Numbered from the stretch's first letter, positions 20,197 through 29,905 are shown. The stretch is DNA of 64,000 nt from Methylobacterium sp. B4 (GCF_003201865.1 NZ_QJJJ01000007.1:62001-126000), one strand, 5' to 3'. Numbers and translations are program-made. The notes: a model not told the origin generated them from the letters alone.

Positions 20197-20279
20197 ATCC
20201 TGTGGATCGAAAAAAAATCCCGCGTGATTCAACTCGACCGAAAGGCCACTTAGCGGAACGCCGCGAATATCCACAGGAT
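20197..20279. repeat. inverted DnaA-box-like pair upstream of nrdJ
   Basis: ATCCTGTGGAT (20197-20207) and its exact reverse complement ATCCACAGGAT (20269-20279) are 61 bases apart. Each contains a near-match to the DnaA box: TGTGGATCG, and ATATCCACA, which is one mismatch from TTATCCACA. DnaA control of ribonucleotide reductase genes is known in E. coli; here it is an inference. Confidence 0.4.
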
Positions 20280-20290
20280 TATCACCCAGA

Positions 20291-20338
20291 ACACAACATC
20301 TAGCGAGGAACACGGGTAGCCGGCACTAGTTATTGACG
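20291..20338 (+). promoter_or_regulatory. tandem NrdR-box-like operators of nrdJ
   Basis: ACACAACATCTAGCGA (20291-20306) matches 12 of 16 positions of the NrdR box ACACWATATATWGTGT. GCACTAGTTATTGACG (20323-20338) matches 10 of 16. The two are exactly 32 bases apart, the three-turn spacing typical of NrdR box pairs. The second overlaps the -35 element, as expected for a repressor. Confidence 0.55.
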
Positions 20339-20362
20339 CAGACGGCGACCCGGACGTAAGGT
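20333..20362 (+). promoter_or_regulatory. candidate nrdJ promoter
   Basis: TTGACG (20333-20338), an 18-base spacer and TAAGGT (20357-20362) give a reasonable sigma-70-type promoter about 170 bases before the nrdJ ATG. The -35 lies inside the second NrdR-like box. The long leader (20365-20532) shows no convincing B12-riboswitch core. Confidence 0.4.
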
Positions 20363-20532
20363 CTGGGCAACGCTTCGGACGGCTCGGCGGGGTCTGGAAA
20401 GACCCTGCTTCCGCATGACGGACGGCCCCCTGTCGAGGGGCACGGACCGGCCGAGGCACGTTCCGGCTTTTCATCCACGCACCGCGGCCCCGCCGCGGCA
20501 CGGGGCCTTTTGGCTCCGAGGGAGAGGGATTC

Positions 20533-23500
20533 ATGCGGTTCGAGCGGCGCTACACCACGGCCGGCCAGTCGCCCTACGCTGCCATCGCCTTCCGCAAGGC
20601 GGTGAGCGAGATCCGTAACCCGGACGGCTCGATCGTCTTCCGGCTCGAGGGCATCTCCGTGCCCGAGAGCTGGAGCCAGGTCGCCGCCGACGTTCTGGCG
20701 CAGAAATATTTCCGCAAGGCCGGCGTCCCGGCCCGCTTGAAGAAGGTGGAGGAGAACAGCGTTCCCTCCTTCCTCTGGCGCGCCGTGCCCGACGAGGCCG
20801 CGCTCAGCGAGCTGCCCGAGGACGAGCGCTTCGTCTCCGAGATCTCGTCCACCCAGGTCTTCGACCGGCTCGCGGGCTGCTGGACCTATTGGGGCTGGAA
20901 GGGCGGCTACTTCTCCTCGGAGGAGGATGCCTCGGCCTTCATGGACGAGCTGCGCTTCATGCTGGCCCGTCAGATGGTGGCGCCGAATTCGCCGCAATGG
21001 TTCAACACCGGCCTGCACTGGGCCTACGGCATCGATGGCCCGAGCCAGGGCCACTATTACTGCGACTACCGCACCGGCGAACTCACCAAGTCGGGCTCGA
21101 GCTACGAGCACCCGCAGCCGCATGCCTGCTTCATCCAGGGCGTTCAGGACGACCTCGTGAACGAGGGCGGCATCATGGACCTGTGGGTGCGGGAAGCGCG
21201 CCTGTTCAAGTACGGCTCGGGCACCGGCTCGAACTTCTCGATGCTGCGCGCGGAGAACGAGAAACTCGGCGGCGGCGGCAAATCGTCGGGCCTGATGTCC
21301 TTCCTCAAGATCGGCGACCGGGCCGCGGGCGCCATCAAGTCCGGCGGCACGACGCGCCGCGCCGCCAAGATGGTGATCGTCGACATCGACCATCCCGATA
21401 TCGAGGCTTTCATCGACTGGAAGGTGAAGGAGGAGCAGAAGGTCGCCGCCCTGGTGACCGGCTCCAAGGTCGTCTCCAAGCACCTCTCCGCGGTGATGAA
21501 GGCCTGCACCCAGTGCGAGGCGGAAGGCGACGCCTGCTTCGACCCCGAGCGCAACCCGGCGCTCAAGCGCGAGATCAAGGCCGCCCGCCGCGCGATGGTG
21601 CCCGACGCCTATATCAAGCGCGTCGTGCAGTTCGCTCGCCAGGGTTTCACCAAGATCGAGTTCCCCGTCTACGACACCGACTGGGACTCGGAAGCCTACC
21701 TCACGGTCGCCGGCCAGAACTCCAACAACTCGGTCTCGCTGACCGACGAGTTTCTGCGCGCGGTGGAAGCGGACGGGGATTGGAGCCTGACGGCCCGCAC
21801 GACGGGCAAGGTCTCCAAGACGCTCAAGGCCCGCGAGCTCTGGGAGAAGATCGGCGAGGCGGCCTGGGCATCGGCCGATCCGGGCCTACACTTCAACACG
21901 ACGATGAACGACTGGCACACCTGCCCGACCGGCGGGCGGATCCGGGCCTCGAACCCGTGCTCCGAGTACATGTTCCTCGACGACACGGCCTGCAATCTCG
22001 CCAGCGCCAACCTGCTGACGCTCTACGATCGTCAGGCCAAGCATTTCGACGTCGAGGCCTTCGAACACCTCAACCGTCTCTGGACGGTGGTGCTCGAGAT
22101 CTCGGTGATGATGGCGCAGTTCCCGTCGAAGGAAATCGCCGAGCTTTCCTACAAGTACCGCACGCTCGGCCTCGGCTATGCCAATATCGGCGGCCTGCTG
22201 ATGACCATGGGCCTGCCCTACGACTCGGATGCAGGCCGGGCGCTCGCCGGTGCGCTCACCGCGATCATGACGGGCGTGGCCTACGCCACCTCCGCCGAGA
22301 TGGCGGCCGAACTCGGAACCTTCGAAGCCTATCCGGACAACGCCAACCACATGCTGCGAGTGGTTCGTAATCACCGCCGCGCCGCCCACGGCGAGGCCGC
22401 CGGCTACGAGGGCCTGAACGTCGCCCCCGTGCCGCTCGACCACGCCAACATCCCGCAAGACGATCTCGGCGCCCATGCCCGGGCCGCCTGGGACCGGGCG
22501 CTGAGCCTCGGCGAGCAACACGGCTACCGCAACGCGCAGGCCACCGTGATCGCGCCCACCGGCACGATCGGCCTCGTGATGGATTGTGACACCACCGGCA
22601 TCGAGCCCGACTTCGCACTCGTGAAGTTCAAGAAGCTCGCCGGCGGCGGTTACTTCAAGATCATCAACCGCGCCGTGCCGGACGCGCTGCGGGCGCTCGG
22701 CTACCGCGAATCCGAGATCGCCGAGATCGAGGCCTACGCCGTCGGCCACGGCTCGATGGGCCAGGCGCCCGCGATCAATCCCGGTTCGCTGCGCTCGAAG
22801 GGCTTTTCGGACGACAAGATCGCGGCGGTGGAAGCCGGGCTGAAGTCGGCCTTCGACATCAAGTTCGTGTTCAACCGCTGGAACCTCGGCGACGACTTCC
22901 TCAAGGACACCCTCAAGGTGCCCGCGGACAAGCTCGCCGACCCGACCTTCGAACTGCTGCCCTTCCTCGGCTTCTCGAAGCGGGACATCGAGGCCGCCAA
23001 CACCCACGTCTGCGGGGCGATGACGCTGGAGGGCGCGCCCTTCCTGAAGCGCGAGCACTACGCGGTGTTCGATTGCGCCAACCCCTGCGGGCGCACGGGC
23101 AAGCGCTACCTCTCGGTCGAGAGCCACATCCGCATGATGGCTGCGGCGCAGCCCTTCATCTCGGGGGCGATCTCCAAGACCATCAACATGCCCAACGACG
23201 CCACGGTCGAGGATTGCAAGGCGGCCTACCTGCTGTCCTGGCGCCTCGCGCTGAAGGCCAACGCCCTCTACCGCGACGGCTCCAAGCTCTCGCAGCCCCT
23301 CAACTCGGCGCTGATCGCCGACGACGAGGAGGAGGCCGACGAGGCGCTGGAGGCGATCATCCAGGCCCCCGCCGCGGCCAAGGCGACGGTGGCGGCCGAG
23401 AAGATCGTCGAGCGGGTGATCGAGCGCATCGAGCGGATCCGCTCGCGCGAGAAGATGCCCGACCGCCGCAAGGGTTACACCCAGAAGGCGGTCGTGGGCG

Positions 23501-24264
23501 GGCACAAGGTCTACCTGCGCACCGGCGAGTACGATGACGGTCGGCTGGGCGAGATCTTCATCGACATGCACAAGGAAGGCGCGACCTTCCGCTCGTTGAT
23601 GAACAACTTCGCCATCGCGATCTCACTGGGCCTGCAATACGGCGTGCCGCTGGAGGAATACGTCGAGGCCTTCACCTTCACCCGCTTCGAGCCGGCGGGT
23701 TTCGTGCAGGGCAACGACGCGATCAAGAACGCGACCTCGCTGCTCGACTACGTCTTCCGCGAACTGGCTGTGTCCTATCTCGGCCGGATGGATCTCGCCC
23801 ACGTCAACCCGTCCGAGATCGGCGGCACGGTGCTTGGCGGCGGCGAGGGCGACACCACCCGCGAGGCCGGCAAGCCGGCGCCGGCAGCCTCGGCCGTCGT
23901 CTCTCGCGGCCTGCTGCGCGGCTCGGCCGATCGGCTCACCCTGATCCAGGGCGGTCCGTCGGGCGCCACGACGGGGGTCGCCGCAGCGGCCACGGGCCAA
24001 TCGGCCCCGGCCGGCGGCACGGTCCACGCCGTGCGGGGCGCGACGGCCCTCAAGGCTGAGCCGCAGAGCCTCGGCAGCGTCGAGACGCTGCCCTTCGCCA
24101 AGCCCGAGCCGAAGGCGGAGCGCAGCGTCGCGGATCGGCGGGCCGAGGCGAAGATGAAGGGCTATGTCGGCGAAGCCTGCCCGGAATGCGCGAACTTCAC
24201 GCTGGTCCGCAACGGAACCTGCCTGAAATGCGACACCTGCGGTGGCACGACGGGATGTAGCTAA
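20533..24264 (+). CDS. nrdJ: vitamin B12-dependent (class II) ribonucleotide reductase
   Basis: The enzyme reduces ribonucleotides to deoxyribonucleotides using adenosylcobalamin as radical source, so it works with or without oxygen. The 1243-residue protein is the long alphaproteobacterial form. It has substrate-site segments such as [19 protein letters not shown] (about 150) and [16 protein letters not shown] (about 230), and the active-site region [18 protein letters not shown] near 475. Also present are [20 protein letters not shown] near 675 and a C-terminal Cys cluster ([21 protein letters not shown]) used for re-reduction. A low-complexity Ala/Gly stretch (about 1110-1190) links core and tail. 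Regulation by NrdR is suggested by the upstream boxes. Confidence 0.97.
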   Translation: MRFERRYTTAGQSPYAAIAFRKAVSEIRNPDGSIVFRLEGISVPESWSQVAADVLAQKYFRKAGVPARLKKVEENSVPSFLWRAVPDEAALSELPEDERFVSEISSTQVFDRLAGCWTYWGWKGGYFSSEEDASAFMDELRFMLARQMVAPNSPQWFNTGLHWAYGIDGPSQGHYYCDYRTGELTKSGSSYEHPQPHACFIQGVQDDLVNEGGIMDLWVREARLFKYGSGTGSNFSMLRAENEKLGGGGKSSGLMSFLKIGDRAAGAIKSGGTTRRAAKMVIVDIDHPDIEAFIDWKVKEEQKVAALVTGSKVVSKHLSAVMKACTQCEAEGDACFDPERNPALKREIKAARRAMVPDAYIKRVVQFARQGFTKIEFPVYDTDWDSEAYLTVAGQNSNNSVSLTDEFLRAVEADGDWSLTARTTGKVSKTLKARELWEKIGEAAWASADPGLHFNTTMNDWHTCPTGGRIRASNPCSEYMFLDDTACNLASANLLTLYDRQAKHFDVEAFEHLNRLWTVVLEISVMMAQFPSKEIAELSYKYRTLGLGYANIGGLLMTMGLPYDSDAGRALAGALTAIMTGVAYATSAEMAAELGTFEAYPDNANHMLRVVRNHRRAAHGEAAGYEGLNVAPVPLDHANIPQDDLGAHARAAWDRALSLGEQHGYRNAQATVIAPTGTIGLVMDCDTTGIEPDFALVKFKKLAGGGYFKIINRAVPDALRALGYRESEIAEIEAYAVGHGSMGQAPAINPGSLRSKGFSDDKIAAVEAGLKSAFDIKFVFNRWNLGDDFLKDTLKVPADKLADPTFELLPFLGFSKRDIEAANTHVCGAMTLEGAPFLKREHYAVFDCANPCGRTGKRYLSVESHIRMMAAAQPFISGAISKTINMPNDATVEDCKAAYLLSWRLALKANALYRDGSKLSQPLNSALIADDEEEADEALEAIIQAPAAAKATVAAEKIVERVIERIERIRSREKMPDRRKGYTQKAVVGGHKVYLRTGEYDDGRLGEIFIDMHKEGATFRSLMNNFAIAISLGLQYGVPLEEYVEAFTFTRFEPAGFVQGNDAIKNATSLLDYVFRELAVSYLGRMDLAHVNPSEIGGTVLGGGEGDTTREAGKPAPAASAVVSRGLLRGSADRLTLIQGGPSGATTGVAAAATGQSAPAGGTVHAVRGATALKAEPQSLGSVETLPFAKPEPKAERSVADRRAEAKMKGYVGEACPECANFTLVRNGTCLKCDTCGGTTGCS

Positions 24265-24531
24265 GTATCCCTGCCGCCTGTGGCGAGCACCTTTGTTGGT
24301 CCGCATTCAAAGAGTGCCCGCCCGCAGAGTGAGCCATAGTCGGCCCGCCGGGCGAATGGGACAAGGATAACTCCCGTCCCGTCGCCCAGCGCCCAATCCT
24401 AACCTGAAGCCATGAAGCGTCGGGCCGCCCGTTAACGGCGGCCCGCCTATCGGCGGCATGGTTGACGCTCCCGCGCAGCGAATCGGGTTAGCCTTCACCC
24501 GTGGTCGTTCTAGTCGCGGTTCGAGAGGGTG
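24265..24531 (+). other. nrdJ 3' intergenic region and probable left edge of an accessory insertion
   Basis: There is no gene here. A hairpin GGGCCGCC/GGCGGCCC with a GTTAAC-containing loop lies near 24422-24444 and may terminate nrdJ. The sequence then changes from housekeeping genes to accessory ones. I cannot define an exact junction or flanking direct repeats by eye. Confidence 0.35.
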
Positions 24532-24984
24532 ATGTCGGTCATAGGTTTCAACATCAAGAAGGGCGAGCTCTGGTATTGCATCCTCGAAGGAACGCGCGGT
24601 GCGCCAGTGTATGTCGGCCATGACCGGCACCGCTTCGATGCGGCCCAGCCCCGGACCGAGCTCGCCAATTACTTCAAGCAGACCTTCTCCGAGGTGATCG
24701 ACCGCGCGCCGGGGAGCCGGTTGGCGTACCGCCTATCGCTTGAAGCGAAGAAGGCGGACCAAGTCGCCTATCTCACCTTCCCGTTCGGGATCCTCAATCT
24801 GGTCGCGCACGAGCGTGGCCTGCACATCCGCGAATACGTGACGCAATCCTTCACAGCCAAGGCGCTCGGCGTGAAGGACGACAAGTTCGCCGCTTGCGAT
24901 GCGTTGATCTCCGGCCGCCCGGGCAAGTGGGACAAGGACGCCAAGCTGGCCGCCCTGAGCGCATGGGTGTCGCTCGATGAATAG
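24532..24984 (+). CDS. hypothetical protein coupled to a Ser/Thr kinase (possible RNase H-like fold)
   Basis: No family is firmly recognised. The 150-residue protein starts MSVIGFNIKKGELWYCILEG, which looks like the first beta-hairpin of a RuvC/RNase H-type fold, though the usual first Asp is Asn here. It ends with KDDKFAACDALISGRPGKWD, where a C-terminal acidic residue of that fold would sit. Fold and any nuclease activity are inference. The start has GAGAGGG upstream; one GTG codon precedes it in frame. The stop overlaps the kinase start by 8 bases, so the two are made together. It lies in an accessory segment with transposon relics. Confidence 0.7.
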   Translation: MSVIGFNIKKGELWYCILEGTRGAPVYVGHDRHRFDAAQPRTELANYFKQTFSEVIDRAPGSRLAYRLSLEAKKADQVAYLTFPFGILNLVAHERGLHIREYVTQSFTAKALGVKDDKFAACDALISGRPGKWDKDAKLAALSAWVSLDE

Positions 24985-26074
24985 CCCCCTGCCTCTCCTG
25001 GTCCAACCCGGTCAGGTGATCCTGAACAAGTACCAGGTGCTCAAGCCTCTGGGGGCTGGCCGCTATGGGCAGGTGTTCCAGGTGCGCAACCTGAACTTGG
25101 GCCTCATCTCGGCTCTCAAGATTGTGCTGGTGACCGAGCCGGACCGACACAAGGCGGTGGTCGAGGCGCAGGCCCAGAGCCTTTGCGGGCATGACCATGT
25201 CGTCGAGGTCCGCACGGCGGATGTCTTCGACAGCTCGGTCCTTATCGAGATGGAGTTCGTCGAAGGAGGCTCGCTCGGTGACCGGCTCCTGCGCGAGTTC
25301 GTGCCGGTCGCGGACAGTGTGTCCTACGTAAAGCACATTCTCTACGCCCTGGAGCACGCGCATGCCCGCGGCATCGTCCATCGCGACGTGAAGCCCGGGA
25401 ACATCATGCTTGCACCCAATGGCGCAAAACTTTCCGATTTTGGGACGGCAACCCATCCATCGACCGGGATCAGCGTCATCGACGAATTCTATATGCCACA
25501 CGCGTCGCCGGAGGCAGCTAACGGAGGCTCCTTCTCGCCCGCGAGCGACGTCTACGCCACCGGCCTGACCTTGATGCGAGCTATCAACAACATGGCCGCC
25601 TGGGGGCATATCATCACTGATGATGGCTCCTGGCGAAACGAGGTTGCGAACGGCGGCATCCCGGCCTTGGTGGGATTTCCCGACTACGTGCCTACCCCCC
25701 TCAAGAAGATTCTCAACACCGCCTGCGCTCCCGGTTACGGAGATCGCTATCCACGTGCCGCTGCCTTCCGTCAGGCATTAGAGCGGCTTCGCTTCGCCCG
25801 CCGGTGGGTTCGGCTGGGGCCGGACGAGTGGTCCTGCGAACATGCGGGTAAACCGGAGATCTTGCGCTATCTCGACGGTGGGCAACCACGGACCGAGTAT
25901 GTCGTGAACGGTCGGCGAAGAACCGAGTTCTGCAGGACGTTTCCCACCGAGCGAGAGGCACGTCGGGCCTTAGAACGTGCCGTGGCTAGTACGACATTAG
26001 TATCGACTACTAGGATGACAGCACGGCGACCCTCCAGAACTAAGATCCCAGATGAACTTCCCGCCTATGGCTGA
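24977..26074 (+). CDS. Hanks-type serine/threonine protein kinase
   Basis: The 365-residue kinase has all key motifs: Gly loop LGAGRYGQVFQV (about residue 26), Lys in SALKIVL (about 48), catalytic loop HRDVKPGNIML (about 135), metal-binding DFGTA (about 155) and an ASPE peptide (about 176). It has no transmembrane segment, so it should be cytoplasmic. A separate C-terminal part (about 275-345) has a WSCEHAGKPEILRY then TEYVVNGRRRTEF pattern that I do not recognise. It is the second gene of a pair with the 150-aa protein and ends at a strong terminator. The natural target is unknown; the partner protein is the obvious candidate. Confidence 0.92.
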   Translation: MNSPLPLLVQPGQVILNKYQVLKPLGAGRYGQVFQVRNLNLGLISALKIVLVTEPDRHKAVVEAQAQSLCGHDHVVEVRTADVFDSSVLIEMEFVEGGSLGDRLLREFVPVADSVSYVKHILYALEHAHARGIVHRDVKPGNIMLAPNGAKLSDFGTATHPSTGISVIDEFYMPHASPEAANGGSFSPASDVYATGLTLMRAINNMAAWGHIITDDGSWRNEVANGGIPALVGFPDYVPTPLKKILNTACAPGYGDRYPRAAAFRQALERLRFARRWVRLGPDEWSCEHAGKPEILRYLDGGQPRTEYVVNGRRRTEFCRTFPTEREARRALERAVASTTLVSTTRMTARRPSRTKIPDELPAYG

Positions 26075-26082
26075 GCCCCTAG

Positions 26083-26118
26083 AATTTGCCCACCTGATTT
26101 AGGTGGGCAAATTTTTTT
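26083..26118 (+). terminator. intrinsic terminator after the kinase pair
   Basis: A 13-bp perfect stem, AATTTGCCCACCT (26083-26095) with AGGTGGGCAAATT (26101-26113), has a GATTT loop and runs into T7 (26112-26118). It is one of the two best intrinsic terminators in the window. Confidence 0.93.
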
Positions 26119-27321
26119 CGTATCGACACAAACACGTCTCGCACGAGTGAGCGGAGCGCCGCGGTCGTAGGCGACGAGGACTTACACCGAGCTGGGGGCG
26201 CCGGCTTCGACATCCTCTCAGGAGGCGAGGAAGCCTTCGCTGATTTCCTCTCAATGGCGAGGGAAGAAAGCTACGCAACCGGCAGGCGCGCGCCGAGGGT
26301 GCCGACCTTCGGAAAGATCGGCGCATGGCTGGGCGATGTCCGGAAGAAGGAGGACTTCAGGCAGGTCACGGACTTCGTGCGCGACTATGTCATCCGGACA
26401 TGCCCGGTCGGCCCCGGCGACGTGGTCTTGGCGATGCCGGTGGAGCAGCGGCGCCTGCATTCGATCTACACCGCGGCGAAGGAGACGGGCGCGCATCCGA
26501 AGCGCCTGAGGAAGCTGCTCGACAGGGCGGGGCTGTTGCAGCCGGCGCATGAAAGCCTGAGCGACAACCATGTCCTCTTCGACGCGGAGGCCGCCCGGGA
26601 GGTGCTGGGGATGGCCACCAATCATCTGTCGTTGCCCGGCTTGGCCGCACGGCTCGGTCTGTCAGTAATCCAGGCCAGGTCGCTCGTTTCCGCCGGCGTC
26701 ATCGTCCCGTTCACGCCGAGCGGGAATGGCATAGGCACGCCGGCGTTCTCCATGGAGGCGGTGGACAGACTGATGGCGCGTCTGCTTGCCGACGCGGTCC
26801 CACTGGACGAGGCGATGAAGGTGGGGCGCGTCGTCGAGCCGGTCGTGTGGGCCTTCAAGCGGGCTCAGTGCTCCCTCGCCGAGGTCGTCGCGCTGGTTCT
26901 TGAACGGAAGCTCGGGTGGGTAGCCGCCCGCGTGGGCGGCAACGACCTTTCGGCCCTGTTCGTCGACGTGACAGAGGTGCGCGAGCATGTCCGAGGTCGC
27001 GAACTCACCGGCCTCACGTTCCTTGACGCCCAGTTCGTGCTGCGCCGGTCCTACCCGGTCGTGAAGGCTCTGGTCGAGCAGGGCATGCTCAGGACGCACA
27101 TGTCGGTTCATCCAGAGACACGAGCCCCGATCCGGGTGATCGACAGAGACGACATCGAAAAGTTTAAGGCAGAGTACGTCAGCCTCTTCGACCTCGCTCG
27201 GGAGCGCGGGAATCATCACCTGAAGATCAAGGCTGAGCTCGAAGCGGCCGGGATCCAACCAGCACTGAGACAAGAAGTTTTTAGTGCCGCCTTCTATCGA
27301 AAGTCAGCCTTGCCTCGATGA
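26098..27321 (+). pseudogene. TniQ-like C-terminal half lacking a proper start
   Basis: The frame ending at 27321 codes 355 residues from its first ATG (26254), but that ATG has no ribosome site. The frame is open and coding-like upstream (GGAGFDILSGGEEAFADFLS) back to 26098, inside the preceding terminator. The product looks like the C-terminal half of TniQ/TnsD-type transposition proteins of Rhizobiales. It has several winged-helix-like units, for example KRLRKLLDRAGLLQPAHE, FDAEAAREVLGM, LAARLGLSVIQARSLVSAGV and RRSYPVVKALVEQGML. The N-terminal TniQ zinc domain is missing. I read it as a 5'-truncated remnant; it could still be expressed. TniQ assignment is moderate. Confidence 0.55.
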
Positions 27322-27337
27322 GATTAGCGGCAACCAG

Positions 27338-27362
27338 AGCCCCGCTTCTGCGGGGCTTTTTT
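27338..27362 (+). terminator. intrinsic terminator after the TniQ-like gene
   Basis: Stem AGCCCCGC (27338-27345) pairs with GCGGGGCT (27350-27357) around TTCT and is followed by a six-T tract. Confidence 0.92.
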
Positions 27363-27509
27363 ATGCCTGTAGACTCGGACATGCCTCCGGCGGCCGGCGC
27401 GTCGCGGGCCACCTATGAGGATGTTTGCGGGCCTACCTGCTAAAGCCTGGTCGCTCTCGCTTAGGGACGATGCGGTCGAACAATGCGGCTCTTCACACCG
27501 CCTGCTCAC

Positions 27510-27536
27510 TCACGAGGCCGAAGTTCGGCCTCGTGA
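27510..27536. repeat. 27-bp near-perfect palindrome
   Basis: TCACGAGGCCGAA (27510-27522) and TTCGGCCTCGTGA (27524-27536) flank a single G. It lies between the terminator at 27338-27362 and the IS5 relic. It could be an insertion-sequence end structure, a terminator or a protein-binding site. The rest of 27363-27681 shows no gene. Confidence 0.6.
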
Positions 27537-27681
27537 ACCATCCAGGCCGCTAAGGGCATCGACATCTCGTTGGTGAATCGACTGTGGTCGGTGGTCAGCC
27601 AGACGAAGTCGAACGCGGCCACCAAAACCTGCCGATCGGGAAGGCCCTCGACGACGCCATTGGCCAAGCGCAACCTTCAAC

Positions 27682-27870
27682 GTGACCTTGTCGAAGGACG
27701 TGCTCTTGCCCAGGCACTGGGTCGTCGGGCGCTCCTTCGCCTGGGGCCCCCGCCTTCGCCGGTTCGTCAAAGACGACGAGCGCTACGCCAGCACGCTGGC
27801 CGACCTGCTCCTCGCCGCCATCATCTGCCTCATGCTCGAACAGGCCGCGCTTCTCGCAGCCGGTTCATGA
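27682..27870 (+). pseudogene. IS5-family transposase C-terminal remnant
   Basis: The 62-residue frame contains LLPRHWVVGRSFAWGPRLRR and then FVKDDER. This resembles the conserved C-terminal block of IS5-family DDE transposases (RRWVVERSFAW, then a K-D-Y-E-R motif) with several substitutions. The catalytic domain is absent. The fragment is a relic marking past transposition at the right edge of this accessory segment. Confidence 0.7.
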
Positions 27871-27895
27871 CAGCTTCGGGGGCAGATGCGTCCCA

Positions 27896-29905
27896 TCAGT
27901 TCGGACGACGAACGGCCGGAAGCCAGATCACGAAGGTCGAGCCGCGCTCCAACGCACTCTCGACCGTGATGGCACCGCCGTAGCGGGCGATCAGCGTGTA
28001 GCTGATCGAGAGGCCCAATCCTGTGCCGCCATGCGTGCGGGTGGTGAAGAACGGGTCGAAGATCTTGCGCAGGCGGTCGGCCGGGATGCCGACACCGGTA
28101 TCCGCCACCTCGATCGCGACCCCCTCGATGCCGGAGCGGTCCTCGTCCCGCGTCCTCAGGCGGAGCCGCCCACCCTCCGGCATGGCGTGGATGGCGTTGA
28201 CCATGAGGTTGATCGCGACCTGCTGCAGCTCGGTCCGACTGACTTCAACCGTGCGGGTGGCGATATCCTCCTTCTCGATCACGATGGCGGCACGTTCGAG
28301 AAGGTGGCGAACGAGCACGAGGCAATCGGTGACGACATCGGCGGGCATGACCGTCTCGACATAGCCGGCATACTCGTCCGGCCGGGCGAATTGCAGCAGG
28401 CGGGTGACGATCATGTTCACCCGGTGGACCTGCTGGTCGATCAGGTCGAACTCGGTGCGGACCTCGTCGGCGGCGGGGCCGAGCGCCTCGCGTGCGACTT
28501 CGAGGTTGCCCTGGATCACGGCGATCGGATTGTTGATCTCATGAGCCACACCGGCCGTGATCTCGCCGATCGAGGCGAGCTTCTCGGACATGACGAGTTG
28601 CCGGCGGGTCTCCTCGAGCTGGCGCGTGCGCTCCTCGACGCGGGCATCGAGCTCGCGCGCGAAGGCCCTCAGCTCCGCGTCGCGCGCCTGGAGACGGTCG
28701 AGCAATTCGTCGAAGCGGCGCGCCACGAGCCCGATCTCGTCCTGACTTGAAACGGTCCCGGTTCGGGCGCCGAGATCGCCGGCATCGACGGCCGCGATCG
28801 TGCGGTTCATCCGCTCCAACGGCTTGAAGATCGCTCGGGCGAGACGGAGGAGGAACGGAACCGTCACGAGGGCGGCGAGGGCGAAGGCGGCCACCACCGC
28901 CGCCACCATCGCCCAGCGCGCCAGACGGAACGGGCGTTCGAGGAAGCCGACATAGAGCATGCCGACGCGCTGGCCGGTGCTGTCGGCAACCGGCTCGTAG
29001 GCCGAGATGTAGCGGTCGTTGACCACGAAGGCGCTGTCGAGCCACAGGCGGCCCTGGCCGAGCACGGCGTCGCGCACCTCCTTCGAGACACGCGTGCCGA
29101 GCGCGCGGCGGTTGCCGAACAGGCGCACGTTGGTCGCGACCCGCACGTCGTCGAGGAAAAGCGTCGCCGTGCCCTGGCTGCCGCCGGGCAGGTCGGCATG
29201 GGCGTAGATCAGGTCGTTGAGGGTGTCGACGAAGCCGAGATTGCCGTTCAGAAGCGAGCCGCCGACGAGCGCGCCTCCCCCTCTGTCGGGCAGCGGCGCC
29301 GGGCTGGCGGAGTGGATGACGAGGCCGCGGGTCTCGACCGTGCGATCGGTCTCGGCGGCGGCGGTCGTCGGCACCAGATCGAGGCGTGCGCGGGCCGCCA
29401 GACCGGGCGAGACCGCGTCCATCGCGTCGGCGTCGAACAGGTCGATCGCGGTCTCCGGCTTGCCGCCGAGCGCGGCGCCGACGACCCGCCACCGTGCGTT
29501 GCCCGAAGGTTCGGCTCCGGCCGGCGAGGCGGCCAGGATCGCACCGTCGGCAGCGGTCACGTAGAGGAAGTCGAGGCCAAGCGCTTTCCGCCTCTCCTCC
29601 AGAAGGGTGTCGAGCCGGCCTGAGCGAGCCGCCTCCGCGAAGGCCGTCGACTGGCCGAGCGCCGCGATCTGCTCGTCGCCGCGCTCCATGATCCGGCGCA
29701 GATACTGGCGCGCGATGATCAGGTCGTCATGCGCCTTGGAGACGAGGAGCGCATCGAATTGCCCGAGCCACCAGAACAGGGCGAAGCCGAGGACGACGGG
29801 CAGCACGGCCCCCATCGGTAGCAGTGCGATGGTGAGCAGCCGCGTGCGAACCGAACGCGGATGCCAGCCGCTTGCGGATGGTTCAGGCGCTCCCGGATCG
29901 CTCAC
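27896..29905 (-). CDS. membrane sensor histidine kinase (DctB-like architecture)
   Basis: This histidine kinase of about 670 residues probably phosphorylates the NtrC-type regulator encoded just upstream. From the N-terminus it has a membrane segment (LLTIALLPMGAVLPVVLGFALF), a periplasmic Cache-like sensor of about 260 residues, a second membrane segment (WAMVAAVVAAFALAALVTVP), a HAMP region and the H-box GEITAGVAHEINNP. The ATPase domain has its N box (INLMVNAIHAMPEG), G1 (VADTGVGIPADRL) and G2 (GGTGLGLSISYTL). The GTG at 29905 overlaps the regulator stop by 4 bases; ATGs at 29914 and 29923 are alternatives. The periplasmic ligand is unknown; an organic acid is likely given the nearby carrier. 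Confidence 0.93.
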   Translation of the reverse strand: MSDPGAPEPSASGWHPRSVRTRLLTIALLPMGAVLPVVLGFALFWWLGQFDALLVSKAHDDLIIARQYLRRIMERGDEQIAALGQSTAFAEAARSGRLDTLLEERRKALGLDFLYVTAADGAILAASPAGAEPSGNARWRVVGAALGGKPETAIDLFDADAMDAVSPGLAARARLDLVPTTAAAETDRTVETRGLVIHSASPAPLPDRGGGALVGGSLLNGNLGFVDTLNDLIYAHADLPGGSQGTATLFLDDVRVATNVRLFGNRRALGTRVSKEVRDAVLGQGRLWLDSAFVVNDRYISAYEPVADSTGQRVGMLYVGFLERPFRLARWAMVAAVVAAFALAALVTVPFLLRLARAIFKPLERMNRTIAAVDAGDLGARTGTVSSQDEIGLVARRFDELLDRLQARDAELRAFARELDARVEERTRQLEETRRQLVMSEKLASIGEITAGVAHEINNPIAVIQGNLEVAREALGPAADEVRTEFDLIDQQVHRVNMIVTRLLQFARPDEYAGYVETVMPADVVTDCLVLVRHLLERAAIVIEKEDIATRTVEVSRTELQQVAINLMVNAIHAMPEGGRLRLRTRDEDRSGIEGVAIEVADTGVGIPADRLRKIFDPFFTTRTHGGTGLGLSISYTLIARYGGAITVESALERGSTFVIWLPAVRRPN

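Noticed and set aside
20365..20532. Cobalamin riboswitch upstream of the B12-dependent reductase
   Set aside because: No recognisable B12-box core (GCCACTG) or kissing-loop elements were found in the leader.
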